A stretch of 64,000 bases of DNA from assembly GCF_035582795.1 (NCBI RefSeq), contig NC_134374.1, forward strand, positions 26,613,798-26,677,797. Direction: 5' to 3'. Made by a program: the position numbers and the translations under genes. Of this stretch, positions 1 to 10,700 are shown piece after piece. This DNA is from Mycteria americana (lineage: Eukaryota; Chordata; Aves; Ciconiiformes; Ciconiidae). The notes under the pieces are model-generated. The model worked only from the letters and a program-made list of their open reading frames with translations. It ran no database searches and had not been told where the DNA came from. Numbering within the stretch: position 1 is the stretch's first letter; every line of letters begins with the position of its first letter.

Positions 1-97
1 TCTCTCCCTCCGGGGCGGCCGCCGCCTCCCGGGCCCCGCCGCCGGCCGCAGCCGCTGCCGGGCGGGGCGCAGGCGAGCCCAGGCGGGAAGAGCCCCC

Positions 98-130
98 CGG
101 GCGGGCCGGCAGGCGGGCGGGCGGGCGGCC
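98..130 (+). other. G-quadruplex-prone G-run cluster in MSN intron 1
   Basis: At least five runs of three or more G separated by mostly single C or short loops occur on the plus strand, which is the template strand for MSN. The spacing fits the usual G3+N1-7 pattern for quadruplex formation. It lies about 155-190 bases into the first intron. Confidence 0.55.
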
Positions 131-284
131 GGGGCGCCGCCGTCCCCTCCCGCCGCGAGGCCCGGGCGCCGCCGCACCCGCCCAGCCCCGCGCACCCACC
201 CCAGGCGCCAGCCCCGCTCGGCCGCCGCCGAGAGCCGCCCCCGCGGCGGGGCCCCCCGCTCCGCTCCGCTCCGGCGGCACCCAC

Positions 285-296
285 CGTTTTCGGCAT
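285..296 (-). CDS. MSN: Moesin, first coding exon (partial gene; rest lies left of the window)
   Basis: On the minus strand an ATG at 296-294 is followed by three codons reading Met-Pro-Lys-Thr, and then directly by a consensus donor (GTGGGT, from 284). Moesin begins MPKT, whereas ezrin and radixin begin MPKP, and ERM genes are known to have a very short coding part in exon 1. The start context is good (A at -3). The exon sits in a strong CpG island, and LAS1L, the mammalian neighbour of MSN, lies downstream in the expected divergent orientation. Moesin links plasma-membrane proteins to cortical actin through its FERM and C-terminal actin-binding domains, none of which is in the window. Four codons alone would be weak evidence; start, donor, island and synteny together make it convincing. 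The 5' UTR extends right of 296 to an unknown start site. Confidence 0.88.
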
Positions 297-1340
297 CTTC
301 GCGGCGGACTGGGCACGGCAGGTCGCTCCTCCTGCACCGGTGGGGCTCTGCGGGGCTCCGCGCTGCTCCTAACGGGACTCCGCGCCGCGCCTCTCCGCCC
401 GCCCGCCCCGGCGCAAGCCCGGCCCCGCCCCGCGCCCGGCCGCCTTCCTGCGGGGCCGGAGCTGCGGCGCCCCCGCCCCGGCCTCCTCAGCGGGGCGCGG
501 CCCGGCCCGGCCATGCGGCGCGGGGAGGCCGGGGCGGGCGTCGCCGCCGAGGCTGCGGGGGGCCCGGCCGCGGGGGAGGGCGAAGCGCCGGTGCCCCCGT
601 CGGAGCCGTCCCCTGCCAGGCGGCCTGGGGAGGAAGCGGCCTCGGAGCAGCGGCGAAGACCCACCGGGGCAAGAGCCGGGGGGCCTCCAGCGCCCCGAAA
701 CTGGCTGCCGAGGAAGCCGAGAAAGCCCCGAACGGCGGAGTTTATTTGCACGTCAGGTGCCACGGGACTTCTGGTCCTTGCTAAGGGCATTACTTAAAAA
801 AATAATACTATTTTATGGGCGATTGCGCTGTTCAAAGTAAGACCGCAGCGCTGACATGCGCCAGATCCTTTTGTCTCCCGTTCAGCCCGAGTCACGCTCG
901 CTTGGGGTGCAGCGCAGGGGTGGTGCTCGGTCAACAGTCTCCAGGCCTCGGCACGTTCAGCGAGCACGCTGTCATGTACAAGGTCTTCGCATCCGCCTGT
1001 TTAACTAAAAAGCACGCATGCGGCTCCAGGTGCTTCAAAAGCACAAGGGGCTGTAGCTCCCTGAAGCTTGGCAGGCAAACCACCCCTAGTCTTCAAGCCT
1101 TCCCAGAGGCCACCACCATAATCACATGGTATAAACGAGCAATCAAAGTCGGGGATGAAAATAGTTCGAGGACCAGCTGCAGAGCGCTCACCAAAGCTTC
1201 CCGTGCCATCTGTGTTTTGGAACCACTGATGGAGGGAATCAAGGTCCAGCATTTTCATGGGGATTTAAAGAAGCCATCTCATCTCATTTGGGACTTTGAA
1301 CATAACTGTCAAACAGCCACCTAAGTCCCATTTTCTCCCC

Positions 1341-1356
1341 GGGGGGGGGGGGGGGG
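1341..1356 (+). repeat. Homopolymer G(16)
   Basis: An uninterrupted run of sixteen G follows four C. Such runs are prone to length error in sequencing and can form quadruplex structure. Confidence 0.95.
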
Positions 1357-1810
1357 AAGGCCATTCTTTTCAAAGTTAATGACTTGTGTCCAGAAGAAGG
1401 AAATTAAATGTTCTCAATAAATCTAACATCTTACTTTTTAAGGAAAGTAGAAACATATCTTCCTATTTGTGTCCTCTTGTCAAATCTGCTAAACATTTTC
1501 AATCTTTAAGCCATCTTGGTTGATGGAAAGACCATGCAGACTAGCTGTACTTCCTACCTACCTTTTTCCCCAGCATGCTGAGTAAATGAAGATTGTGTTA
1601 ATATGAGAACACGTCAATTCAGATATAAAATAGGAAGAGAGCAAGCCAAGCTCTACCAGGCAGTTCAGCACAGACTCCTGCTGAGCAAACTGTTTTCTTT
1701 AATTTGATTACAGGATTCTGCTGGGATTAATATTAAACTGAGGCATGCTGGGAACTGACATCAGATTCATAATAACACTTTGTACATCTTTAAAAATTGC
1801 AGTTCATTCA

Positions 1811-1860
1811 AAAGATCTCAAAGTGCCTTGTAAATACCCATCATTAAATCCTCAGGGTCT
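1811..1860 (-). repeat. Ancient SINE-like fragment
   Basis: The stretch 'tctcaaagtgccttgtaaat' and what follows resembles, in reverse, the 'AAAGCGCTTT...' 3' region common to old amniote SINE families (MIR/CORE type). The resemblance is from memory over about 50 bases and the family is uncertain. Confidence 0.35.
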
Positions 1861-4800
1861 GCAGAAAGGAAGTTTCTCTTTTTTTCCCCGAGGAATAGTA
1901 GTGTTGTAAACATATATGTAATATAACACAAATAATTTTTAAAGTAGAGGCTTATCAAATGCGTTGATCTGCTTTTCAAGGTGATGTTTCCTCACCATGC
2001 AGCATTATGTGAGAAAGAGAAAATCCAGAATAGTTCTCACCCTATAAAAAAGAAAAGTGACGTTTCTAAGAGACAAGGCCTTGCCTCACCCCAGAGTAAA
2101 CTGGGCGTAATACTACAGAGAGTAATGAAAGTGTTCCTGTGCCACCTGGCAGGAGATGGAAATGGGGTCCATAAGCTTTTTTTGCTTCATCTGAATATGC
2201 AGGTTTCACCTGAACTAGTATCTCTATGCTGTGCCTACACGGGAAAAAATATCAGTAGAACTGGATTGACGTAAACTGGTGTAACTTTCCTACACAAAAA
2301 GTCACAGGGTGTGTAAGAGCCTATTTTACAAAGTTTTCTTCCTTTTCTGACTCGTTTTTACATTGAGACTTTCTTAGAGCAGGTTAAGCAAGGCTGCTCC
2401 ATGAAAGGGTTCCACTTGTTTCCTCCAGAAATCGATACTGACCGAAGAGACCCAGAATAATAAAGGCTCTTGCTCGTGATTTTTGCCAGGTTTGGATCCA
2501 GGAATGTCAGGTGTGAGCTTTCTCACTGAATTCAAGTGGCTCTGAGGAGACTCCTTCATTACCACTCTTAACAACTCATATGTGACGGGGAGAGCCCGAT
2601 TCTGCTTCTCCTGGGACTTCTATTCCAACATTCCTTCATAAGACTGAGGTAACTGTTTGGAGGATTCAATCATTCTTTTTCACGAAGATGATAAAACTTC
2701 AGATGATAAAAGTCCACCTGTTTCCTTGCCAAATTCAAGGAGCCATAGTTTAGCATCCAGGGACCTCACATTTTCCTCATAGTGCTAATGACAGGAGCCG
2801 TGATGCAAACGAAGCCCCGTGCCAGTGAATCAGATCCAAAGCAACTGCATTCCCCCTCCTCGCGTGCCCGGCGTTGGCCGGGTGCACAGAAAGTCACAGA
2901 CCCCATGTCGAACAGCCTACAAACAGTCTGAGGGACGAGACAAAGCAAAGGGAATTCTACAGCGTGACAGACACTTCTTTCTCACCCCAGCCACTTCTCT
3001 TGTCCTTCTTCTCTATGACTCGTAGCGATAGCCAAGCAAAATACCGCTCGTGCCGCTTTGAAAGACAAGGGTTCCCTGTGACAGGCACATGAGTCTCTAG
3101 GCTTTACTTCCTCTCGTGCTTCTTCCTTTCCTCTTCCCCTTCCCTGCCGAGGGGGAGGACAAGACATCCGAAACATCTGAACCGCGTGGTGCTCCAGCTG
3201 CAGTGTCATGAGGAATTCCTGCTGCGGAGGTTCTGCACCGAGCTCTCGCTCCCCCACAGACCTCTCCTTTGCCAGCTGCTGGGCGGGGGGTGTCAAGCAG
3301 CCGGTTTGCTGAGCCCTCCCCGCCCGGCGCGCGTGAGAACAGGCGCATCGGTGGATTCCTGGAGGGCCGCAGGCAGGGGTTATCTCTCCTCCCCAAGTGC
3401 AGATGAGATTCCAAGGGGTAAAAGTGTCAGCTGACTACAGATCCTCCCTGCAGGAGGCTGTAGAGATGAGAAACGTTACCCAGGGCCTCAAAACTGCTGT
3501 TACTTCCAGACTGGTCAGAGCCCAAATAATACTGAAGTATTTCAGAATTAGATTAGACCAGGATGACATTAAGCATTCTCCTGGGAGGAGGTCTGGTATT
3601 TCACTGGGGATTTATTGTCTTGGTTTCATTTACATCAAACCTTTTGTAGTACCTTCTTTTAAGCAGAAAAAGCACATAAATTATTTGGTCTGAAATACCA
3701 GAATTATTTAGCATGAGCACTTAAACAAGGGGCCATCTCATCAGCATATATTTTTTTGGACTAATGCTGGGTAACTTGAACTGCCCTTCGCATAGCTTTG
3801 ACAGAGGATAGAGGCCTTATTCCATCCAGCTTGCTGCAATGCAATTCAAACAAACAAACAGACAAAAAAAAGCCAGAGCAAAGGTGTTCCATACTAGAAG
3901 GTGTATTTCAGAGGGCTGGAAGAAATTTAGTTTGATTCGCGTAGGCCAAGGGAGGCACGAAATGAAATTGTTACGATACTATGAGAACTACACCTCCACC
4001 ACGGTCCTGGATTGTCCTCTATTTAAAATTCACCAGTCTGGTTATGAGCTATTCTTTGAATAGCAGGTAAGCTTCTTTCTCCTGCTTTTACAGTTTCCTT
4101 CTGCTCAGACGTTAATCCCTGCGAGTTCACGGAGCGATGCCTTCAATCATGATCTTGGATCATTTTAGTGTTTGATTGCGTTTAGAGATAAAAAGCATCT
4201 TCTCTCCCAAACAAACACAATCACTCTTTCCAAACACCCTTGCCTCTTTAACACTTTTATGCCTTGAGCATCAGGCATATCAATCTTTTGCAGTGATTTT
4301 CAAGCTGGGAGGATGAGAGGGGCAAAGGAAAGGGAGAGCATACCACATCTAGGGAGGCAGGATTTGAAAAGGCTGAGAATAATTCCATTCCGACGCAGCT
4401 GCGGGGACAGGGCAGAAGCTGATGGGGCCATTAGATGTGTGACCCCATCTATCTGACCCCCTTTCCACCTCAAGGAAGGGAGCTCATTATGGTGTACGGT
4501 CCCAGCTCCTGGCTTGTCCATTCCCCAGGGCAGAAATAGCTGGAGCTGCCTGGAAATCCCAGAGATTTGAATCTGCCGGATGCTCTGTGAAGCCCTACTT
4601 CGTAATTCCCTTCCGGCACATAAGTCCCCCACTGCCAATGAGGCCCCTGCAAGGAACAAGGGAGAAGGCAGGACTAGGGACAATGACGCACTGCGTGGCC
4701 CACGCCGCTCACCTCACCCTGTGCGTCTGGGGATACGCTGTGTCTGTGCAAGAGGAGACTGAAGAGGAGGCTTTCAAACCAGACAAAGGGTGTGCAATGT

Positions 4801-6935
4801 ATGCAATGACCATACGAAAAAAATGTAAGAACCACCCATCTGCTAGAATTGTCTCTTCTTCGGTTGTCCTTGCTATGTACCATAGGGGAGCAAATGCTCC
4901 TATGTTGCTTGCTTTCTACACCTTGTCCTGCTCGCAGCAACCTGGGGAACAAAGGGAGATCTAATGGATATTCTGGGACCTCGCCCCAAATATTTACAGC
5001 CCAAATAACGGATAACATAACTAGCAAGGACAAAACAATGAATGGGAATATATTTTGCCAGTTTGGGTGAAAGGCACTAATGTAGAAAAGCTCTGAAATC
5101 TGTGCAGAGTTGGAACAATGTGAGCTTTAGAGACTGACACTGGCGCCTTCTTCTCAGCGCAAGGAGGTGGGGTAAGTCCCGCTGGTCTGTTCCATCTCGA
5201 ACTAGTGAAGAGAAGTTATTTCTGTGGGTGATGGGAGGGATCAAGCTAGGGCTCGCAGTTTTAGAAAAGATATCTAATCTAAAAAGTAGCTCCAGTGGTA
5301 TTTATTCTGCTAGGCTTGATGGTGTGGTGCGTATCCAAAAGGAAACGTGCTTACTCATAATGTATTTGTCAGAGGCCATTAAGCATTTACAGTAACCATG
5401 GTCAACTGAAAACATACTGGAAACAGGGAGCTAGAGGTAAAATACTACATTAATTACCCACTGCATTTTACGCCCTGAGGCAGTCCACAAAGCCTGTGGG
5501 ACACCCACCAGAGCTGTCTAGAGCAGCAAAGTCTCACTGTAAACAAACCACGACAGAAAAAACAATTAAAGCTCCAAAATCTAACAAAACCTGTTGCTCT
5601 GTTCTTCATCCACCTTACTTTCTTAACAGGACAATCCAAAGCTTTGTAGACATAAAATTTAGCAAATCTTTTATTCAACGGGGCTCAGAGACCAGCAAGA
5701 GCTTACACGCAACACTACTAGGCTTTGCTCCAGAAAGGGAGGTGACTTGGAGTCACCAGCAAAGATCTTCACGGTTTCAGTGCCCCAGAGAAACAGGCTC
5801 TCTGGGAGTTTTCTCCTCTCTCTCCCTCTCTCCTGCTCTGCCTCCTTCTCAGATGGCTGGTGTGGAGCCAAGGTGATGGTACTGGTGTGATGACCATGTA
5901 GGGCCACTGCCTTTCTGACTCAGAGATCGGGAACTCAAGAGATTGTAACGAAGGCCACCAGGCATTTCCTTCCATGCCTGCCAGAGAACGTGAGTGCCCA
6001 GTCCAACCTCCGGGGCTGAGGCCCGGGCTCCAGACGGCTCTGACACAGGTGACCACTGGATAGCAGTCTGTCAGGGATGCACTTACTTACACTGGGGTTT
6101 TCTGAAGGCTTCAACATGTAATAATCAGGAGTAATTGCATACACCGTCAGTCCAAGATGGTGAAAAAGGGCCATAGAAGGACCTTAGAAGAACAATCAGT
6201 TCAGTAACTGATTGTTACTGAACAGGAACCAGGGAGAAGCCAGTTCTGAGAGGGATTTTCAGGTCAATTTGGTTTGGCTAGTTGAAATGAAACCCCTCCC
6301 AAAGGCACGTGGATCACCAGCACCCGCAATGAGATATCACAGCAGGAGTCTCTAGCTGCAAGCAGAGCCCGATCATGACAGGAGATAGGGGAGGGAGGCC
6401 AGTGGTGCTGCGACACATTGGGCAGAGCGTGGCGATTTTTACTGCTCGCCCATAAAAGTTTTAGTCCATGCAAAACTGTAGAGACTGGCAGGGCTCTTTG
6501 CGCTTCGTTCATGGGGTGACAAAGGAGGAGCTCTGCAATCCGGGAGGAAGGAGACCTTGCAAAATACATTCAGCCTATATCCTGTATCTCCAGTGGAATC
6601 AACAGAAGTTTATCAGGGCTGAATTGAACCCACTGAGAATAATGAAGTGACAGCAAGTTATTTTGGCAACTGGTTCCAAATTTATTAGAAATACCAGTTC
6701 TTTGCACAAGTGCTAGTAGTTTGCCAGCCCTGGTTCGGGGGAAGAAGCTTACTGATTATAACCAGAGACTGATAGTCTTTGTTGAGCTTTCATTAGGTGC
6801 ACAACAATTTCTGTGACAAAATGTCAATTATATTTGTAGCTGTAACCAGTTAATTACTTATCATCCAGGGAAGCTGTCACGGATATTTGTTCAGCCTTTA
6901 TCCCGCCATTCTGCTGATCTATAAAGATATTTCTC

Positions 6936-7000
6936 AAAAAAAAAAAAAAAGAAGGAAAAAAAAGAAAAAAAGAAAAAAGGAAAAAAAGAAAAAAAAAAGG
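6936..7000 (+). repeat. Oligopurine (A/G) tract
   Basis: About 65 bases contain only A and G: a long A run, then A-runs punctuated by G or GG. It is a simple low-complexity tract; frames read through it are artefacts. It might be the decayed A-rich tail of an old insertion, but no element body is recognisable beside it. Confidence 0.9.
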
Positions 7001-7235
7001 TGAGTCTGTTTAACTTCAAATTTGTCATCATCAGCTGAGGGATCTCAAAGTGGCGGTATTTACTGAAGTATTTCATTCTCCGCATGTACATCCTGCCCCC
7101 TCCAGTTCTGCATTCCCCAGGCTTTATCTTCTGGGTGATCATTCAGAACACATTGTTGGGCTGCTGTGTTTGCAGCCTTCAGATGTCACAACAGGAGTCC
7201 AGTCCTCCAGAGCTGTACGCTTGCCTGCTCATCAG

Positions 7236-7353
7236 TGGAATGGAATAGAATGGAATGGAATGGAATGGAATGGAATGGAATGGAATAGAATAGAATAGAA
7301 TAGAATAGAATAGAATAGAATAGAATAGAATAGAATAGAATAGAATAGAATAG
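7236..7353. repeat. Pentanucleotide microsatellite (TGGAA)n then (TAGAA)n
   Basis: From 7236 to 7285 the unit is TGGAA (ten units, one of them TAGAA). From 7286 to 7350 there are thirteen TAGAA units, then a partial unit. The array abuts the 3' end of the minus-strand CR1 copy. CR1 elements normally end in a few copies of an ATTCTATGA-type repeat, so this array most likely grew from the CR1 tail. Confidence 0.95.
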
Positions 7354-7771
7354 TTCAGTTGGAAGGGACCTACAATGATCATCTTGTCTACTGCCCGGCC
7401 ACTTCAGGGCTGACCAAAAGTTAAAGCACGTTATTAAGGGCATTGTCCAAATGCCTCTTAAACACTGGCAGCCACGGGGCATCGACCACCTCTCCAGGAA
7501 GCCTGTTCCAGGGTTTGACCACCCTCTGGGTAAAGAGATGTTTCCTCAGGTCAAGTCTGAACCTCCCCTGACGCAGCTTTGAGCCATTCCCAGGCGTCCT
7601 GTCCCTGGATCCCGGGGAGAAGAGCTCAGCACCTCCCTCTCCACGTCCCCTCCCCAGGAAGCCGCAGAGAGCAATGAGGTCGCCCCTCAGCCCCCTTTTC
7701 TCCAACCGAGACAAACCCAGAGTCCCCAGGCACTCCTCAGAGGACATGCAGATCAGGACCAGATCTTCCAC
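7354..7771 (-). mobile_element. CR1 LINE, 5'-truncated 3' end with remnant of ORF2 C-terminus
   Basis: Read on the minus strand, 7771-7421 is open for 116 codons and shows the CR1 ORF2 C-terminal region: RLEKRGLRGDLIAL, then LRQGRFRLDLRKHLFTQRVV, then WNRLPGEVVDAP, ending in a stop. About 65 bases of 3' UTR follow, with the CR1 hallmark GGTCCCTTCCAACTGAA just before the tail repeat. Only the extreme 3' end of the element (of roughly 4.5 kb when complete) remains; reverse transcriptase and endonuclease are gone. Such 5' truncation is usual for CR1 in birds. The still-open frame suggests a moderately young copy, but it cannot move on its own. Confidence 0.93.
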
Positions 7772-10700
7772 AAGTGGTTATCAACTTCTTAACTTTTTCA
7801 AGGGCTTGAGGAAATCCTGCGTTAATTTGCCTTTTAGTGATGGGTGAAACAATGACCTGTCATTTGCATTGGTTACAAGGGCTGTAAACTTAGATTTAGA
7901 GAAACCTTTGGAAAGACATCTCACATTTCCCTTCACCTTTTATAAATTCCTTTTCTTGCCTAGTCCCTCTTCACAGACACACACATACACACACACCTTT
8001 TGCTATACGGAGTAATTTATGAGATTAAATGGGATCTAGCTTTAACACTAGCCAGGGACCTGATACACAGAGATGAGTGAATCGCCAAGCGTCTTCCTCA
8101 CAAATGGCTCCTGGAGGAGTTCAAAAGGTTCTAACTGAATTCAGGCGCCCAGCGCCTACGTGCCACATTTGATGCTGGTGCAAGGAAGGAAAGATCTATT
8201 GGCTCAGCATGGTTCAGACTCTCACTTTCACTGTTTTGGCTACAGAGTGGTTATTAAAAGTTACTTGCAGTTGACTTTGAAGCAAGGAGACTGTTACTGA
8301 TCAGCTAGGTAGCAAAGCAGCTGTGCTGAGATGACAGCAAAATGGACTCTGCCTAGGGGTTGGTGTCTGTTCCAAAAATATGTTATGAAAGGAGAGCCAA
8401 TATAAACTATTCATTCCTATCCCTCTCTTTTTTCCAATCAAATAAACTTCCAGATTCTGGTGTTCTCCTAAACCTCATTAAACAGCACCCATGAAAATAC
8501 CTTCAAAAAACATTCCAGGGAGAATCTCTGACCAGTAAGTCACTCTGTGTTGCCGTAGAAAGCAAAGAAGGAACGAATGGGTGGAAGAGGAAATGAAGAG
8601 CCTGTTTTATGGGGGTAGAATGCAGTGAACAGGAAAATCAGAGCTCTGCAGGGACAGCGGTAACAAACCTCATTTCTTCGGAAGTCCTGAGACTGCCAGC
8701 AACACAGGACCTGCCTACACTGTTCAAACATCACAGCTTTCTTCTTCTTACAAGAAATGCCTGATCAATTTGCCTCTCCATGAGCAAAGTAAAAGTAGCT
8801 GAGGCAGTGAAAATCCACAACCCCCAGCCTAAGAAAAATTAGGCTGTTAAAGTACTGTCCTATAGATTAGGGACAGAGACTAGAAGATAGCTCTCCTTGG
8901 TCCTATGAGCTGTGCCAGCGGCTGACTGGATGATTTTATATTCTTTTTGATTAGCCCAGCTATAAAAGTAATATAATAACATTGGCTGTCTTAAAGGGGG
9001 CTGACAAAGTTGTCATCTTAAGGTTTCAGACAGCAGTGCAAATTATATACTTTGTGTTAATTATTTATAATTAAATGTTTCTGCATATATCTGAATTCTT
9101 AATTTAAACTAATTGTTTCCTGGATTGTTTTTTGAAGCTGTCAGTGCAAAGAGTTTATTTTTAAAGTCTTTTGAGGTTTTATGGCTCCAGTCCTTCAGAG
9201 CAAGAGCCAGAGAGGCAGATGGCAGGACAAGAACAACAGCTGTTTTACTTGTCCAGGCGCTGTGATACATAGAAAGGGAAAAACTGCACAAGAGTCTGAT
9301 CCAAATCCCACCAACTGCAAATTTGCACAACAGATGCAGGTGATTACGGAGGCCCACTCTCCACATCTTAGTACTTTGTATCGTCATGCACAGTAATGGT
9401 CTAGAATATGCCCCTTTACTTGGAAAGTGTCCCTGGGCTCATGTTGCATAGGTGTCGAGAACAGCTGGAAAGTCAGGCTCATGTGCCTGACTGTTCACTC
9501 TGGATGGGTAGAAATACACCTGTACCGCTGAACAACTCAGTATTACAGCACATCCACTTGGGCATCTTGGTCGTCCTAGAAAGGGGGTGGTGCAGCCTGT
9601 TGGCCTAAAACTTCCTTGCTTACTTGTGAGATTCAAAACTAAATCAGAACGAGAGAGTAACAGATCCTGGCATTGCTCCTACCTGAGCGTGTCAGTAGCC
9701 CCAAGGGCAGCAGGATACGGTCCCTGTGCTCTGTGAATGTGCATGCGTGGGTAAGAGAACCAGCGACCGAGTGGCAGAGGAGGAGCTTGCTGCAGCCAGA
9801 GCAACGGTTTCTACAGACGGTTAAATAAGCTGCTGCCATACCATCACCAGCTTTCAGCACAAAGCTGCAGTTTGATGAAGTCTGGGTCTATGTCAAACTC
9901 AGTAAAAAACAGCCCTTCGACTCCTGGACAGTTCTCCCGGCCCTCTTTTTTCTTTAGGTCCAGAGCATTTAGTGCCCTGGGGCAGCAGCACATAGGTCCT
10001 CGCATGCCCAGTCTGCTCCGTGACCCTGTTTCATGTCTGCAGAATGCTGCTCGCTGCCTTCTCACATGCACGGGGAGGCCCAAGCAAATGTCCCATCACT
10101 TCAGTATTCACAGCCTAAGCCTGCCTCCCCTTTGCGTTCATCAACAGCGTAGTGGGGCCACTGTGGGAGAGGGAACAGAATTATTCCTCCAAGAATCATC
10201 TATCATTAAGCAGCAGTTATCTATCAGGAAGCAGTAGCCAGTGAAGAGGCCATGTGCTAACCCCCAGGCAGCCCTGCCTCTGATGCGGTTGGTGGTTTGG
10301 GCTGTAGCGCGTTCAGCTGCAGACCCATGTGGTGTTCAGGCTGTAACTGCACTGCGTGAAGAAGTGTTCACACACCCCCATCATCACCAGCTCCAGCTCT
10401 CCTGGAGATTACCAGCTCCTCAGCCACCAAACTATATAAGTAAGCCGCATCTACATTAGCTTTTTAGTTCAGATCAGGGGTTTGGTTTTGAAGTTAATTT
10501 CCTATTCACTGCATTTTTTTTCCCATCATGGTGCGGCCTCATACCTGCTGAACTGAATTCCTTTTGGATGAAGATAAGCCAGAAGCTTCCAGGAGTGCCT
10601 CTGTTGTGCTCCAGCTATTGGCAAGCATTCAGTTAATTGGACCAGAACAGAGCAAGTCCAAAATAAGCTCCCTCTGAAACACATTTAGTGTAAATGTTAA

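Larger units (their letters stand above)
1..725. promoter_or_regulatory. CpG island at the MSN promoter and start of MSN intron 1
   Basis: The first 725 bases are extremely G+C rich and dense in CpG, then composition falls abruptly to ordinary intergenic DNA. The island covers the MSN first exon (minus strand), its presumed 5' UTR and promoter to the right of 296, and the first 284 bases of intron 1. Many GGGCGG/CCGCCC boxes of the Sp1 type are visible and no TATA box is evident, as expected for a housekeeping-type promoter. The transcription start cannot be fixed from sequence alone. Open frames across the island look like composition artefacts. Confidence 0.85.
726..7235. other. Intergenic DNA, no supported gene
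   Basis: Open frames here are short, overlap in several frames, and resemble no family I know. Visible structure is limited to a run of 16 G (1341-1356), an ancient SINE-like fragment (1811-1860) and an oligopurine tract (6936-7000). I see no RNA gene or exon with paired splice sites and coding character. Confidence 0.6.

Noticed and set aside
513-797. 94-codon plus-strand frame beginning in the MSN CpG island
   Set aside because: Its first half is island-type Ala/Gly/Pro/Arg sequence and the second half is unrelated; no homology and no splice logic.
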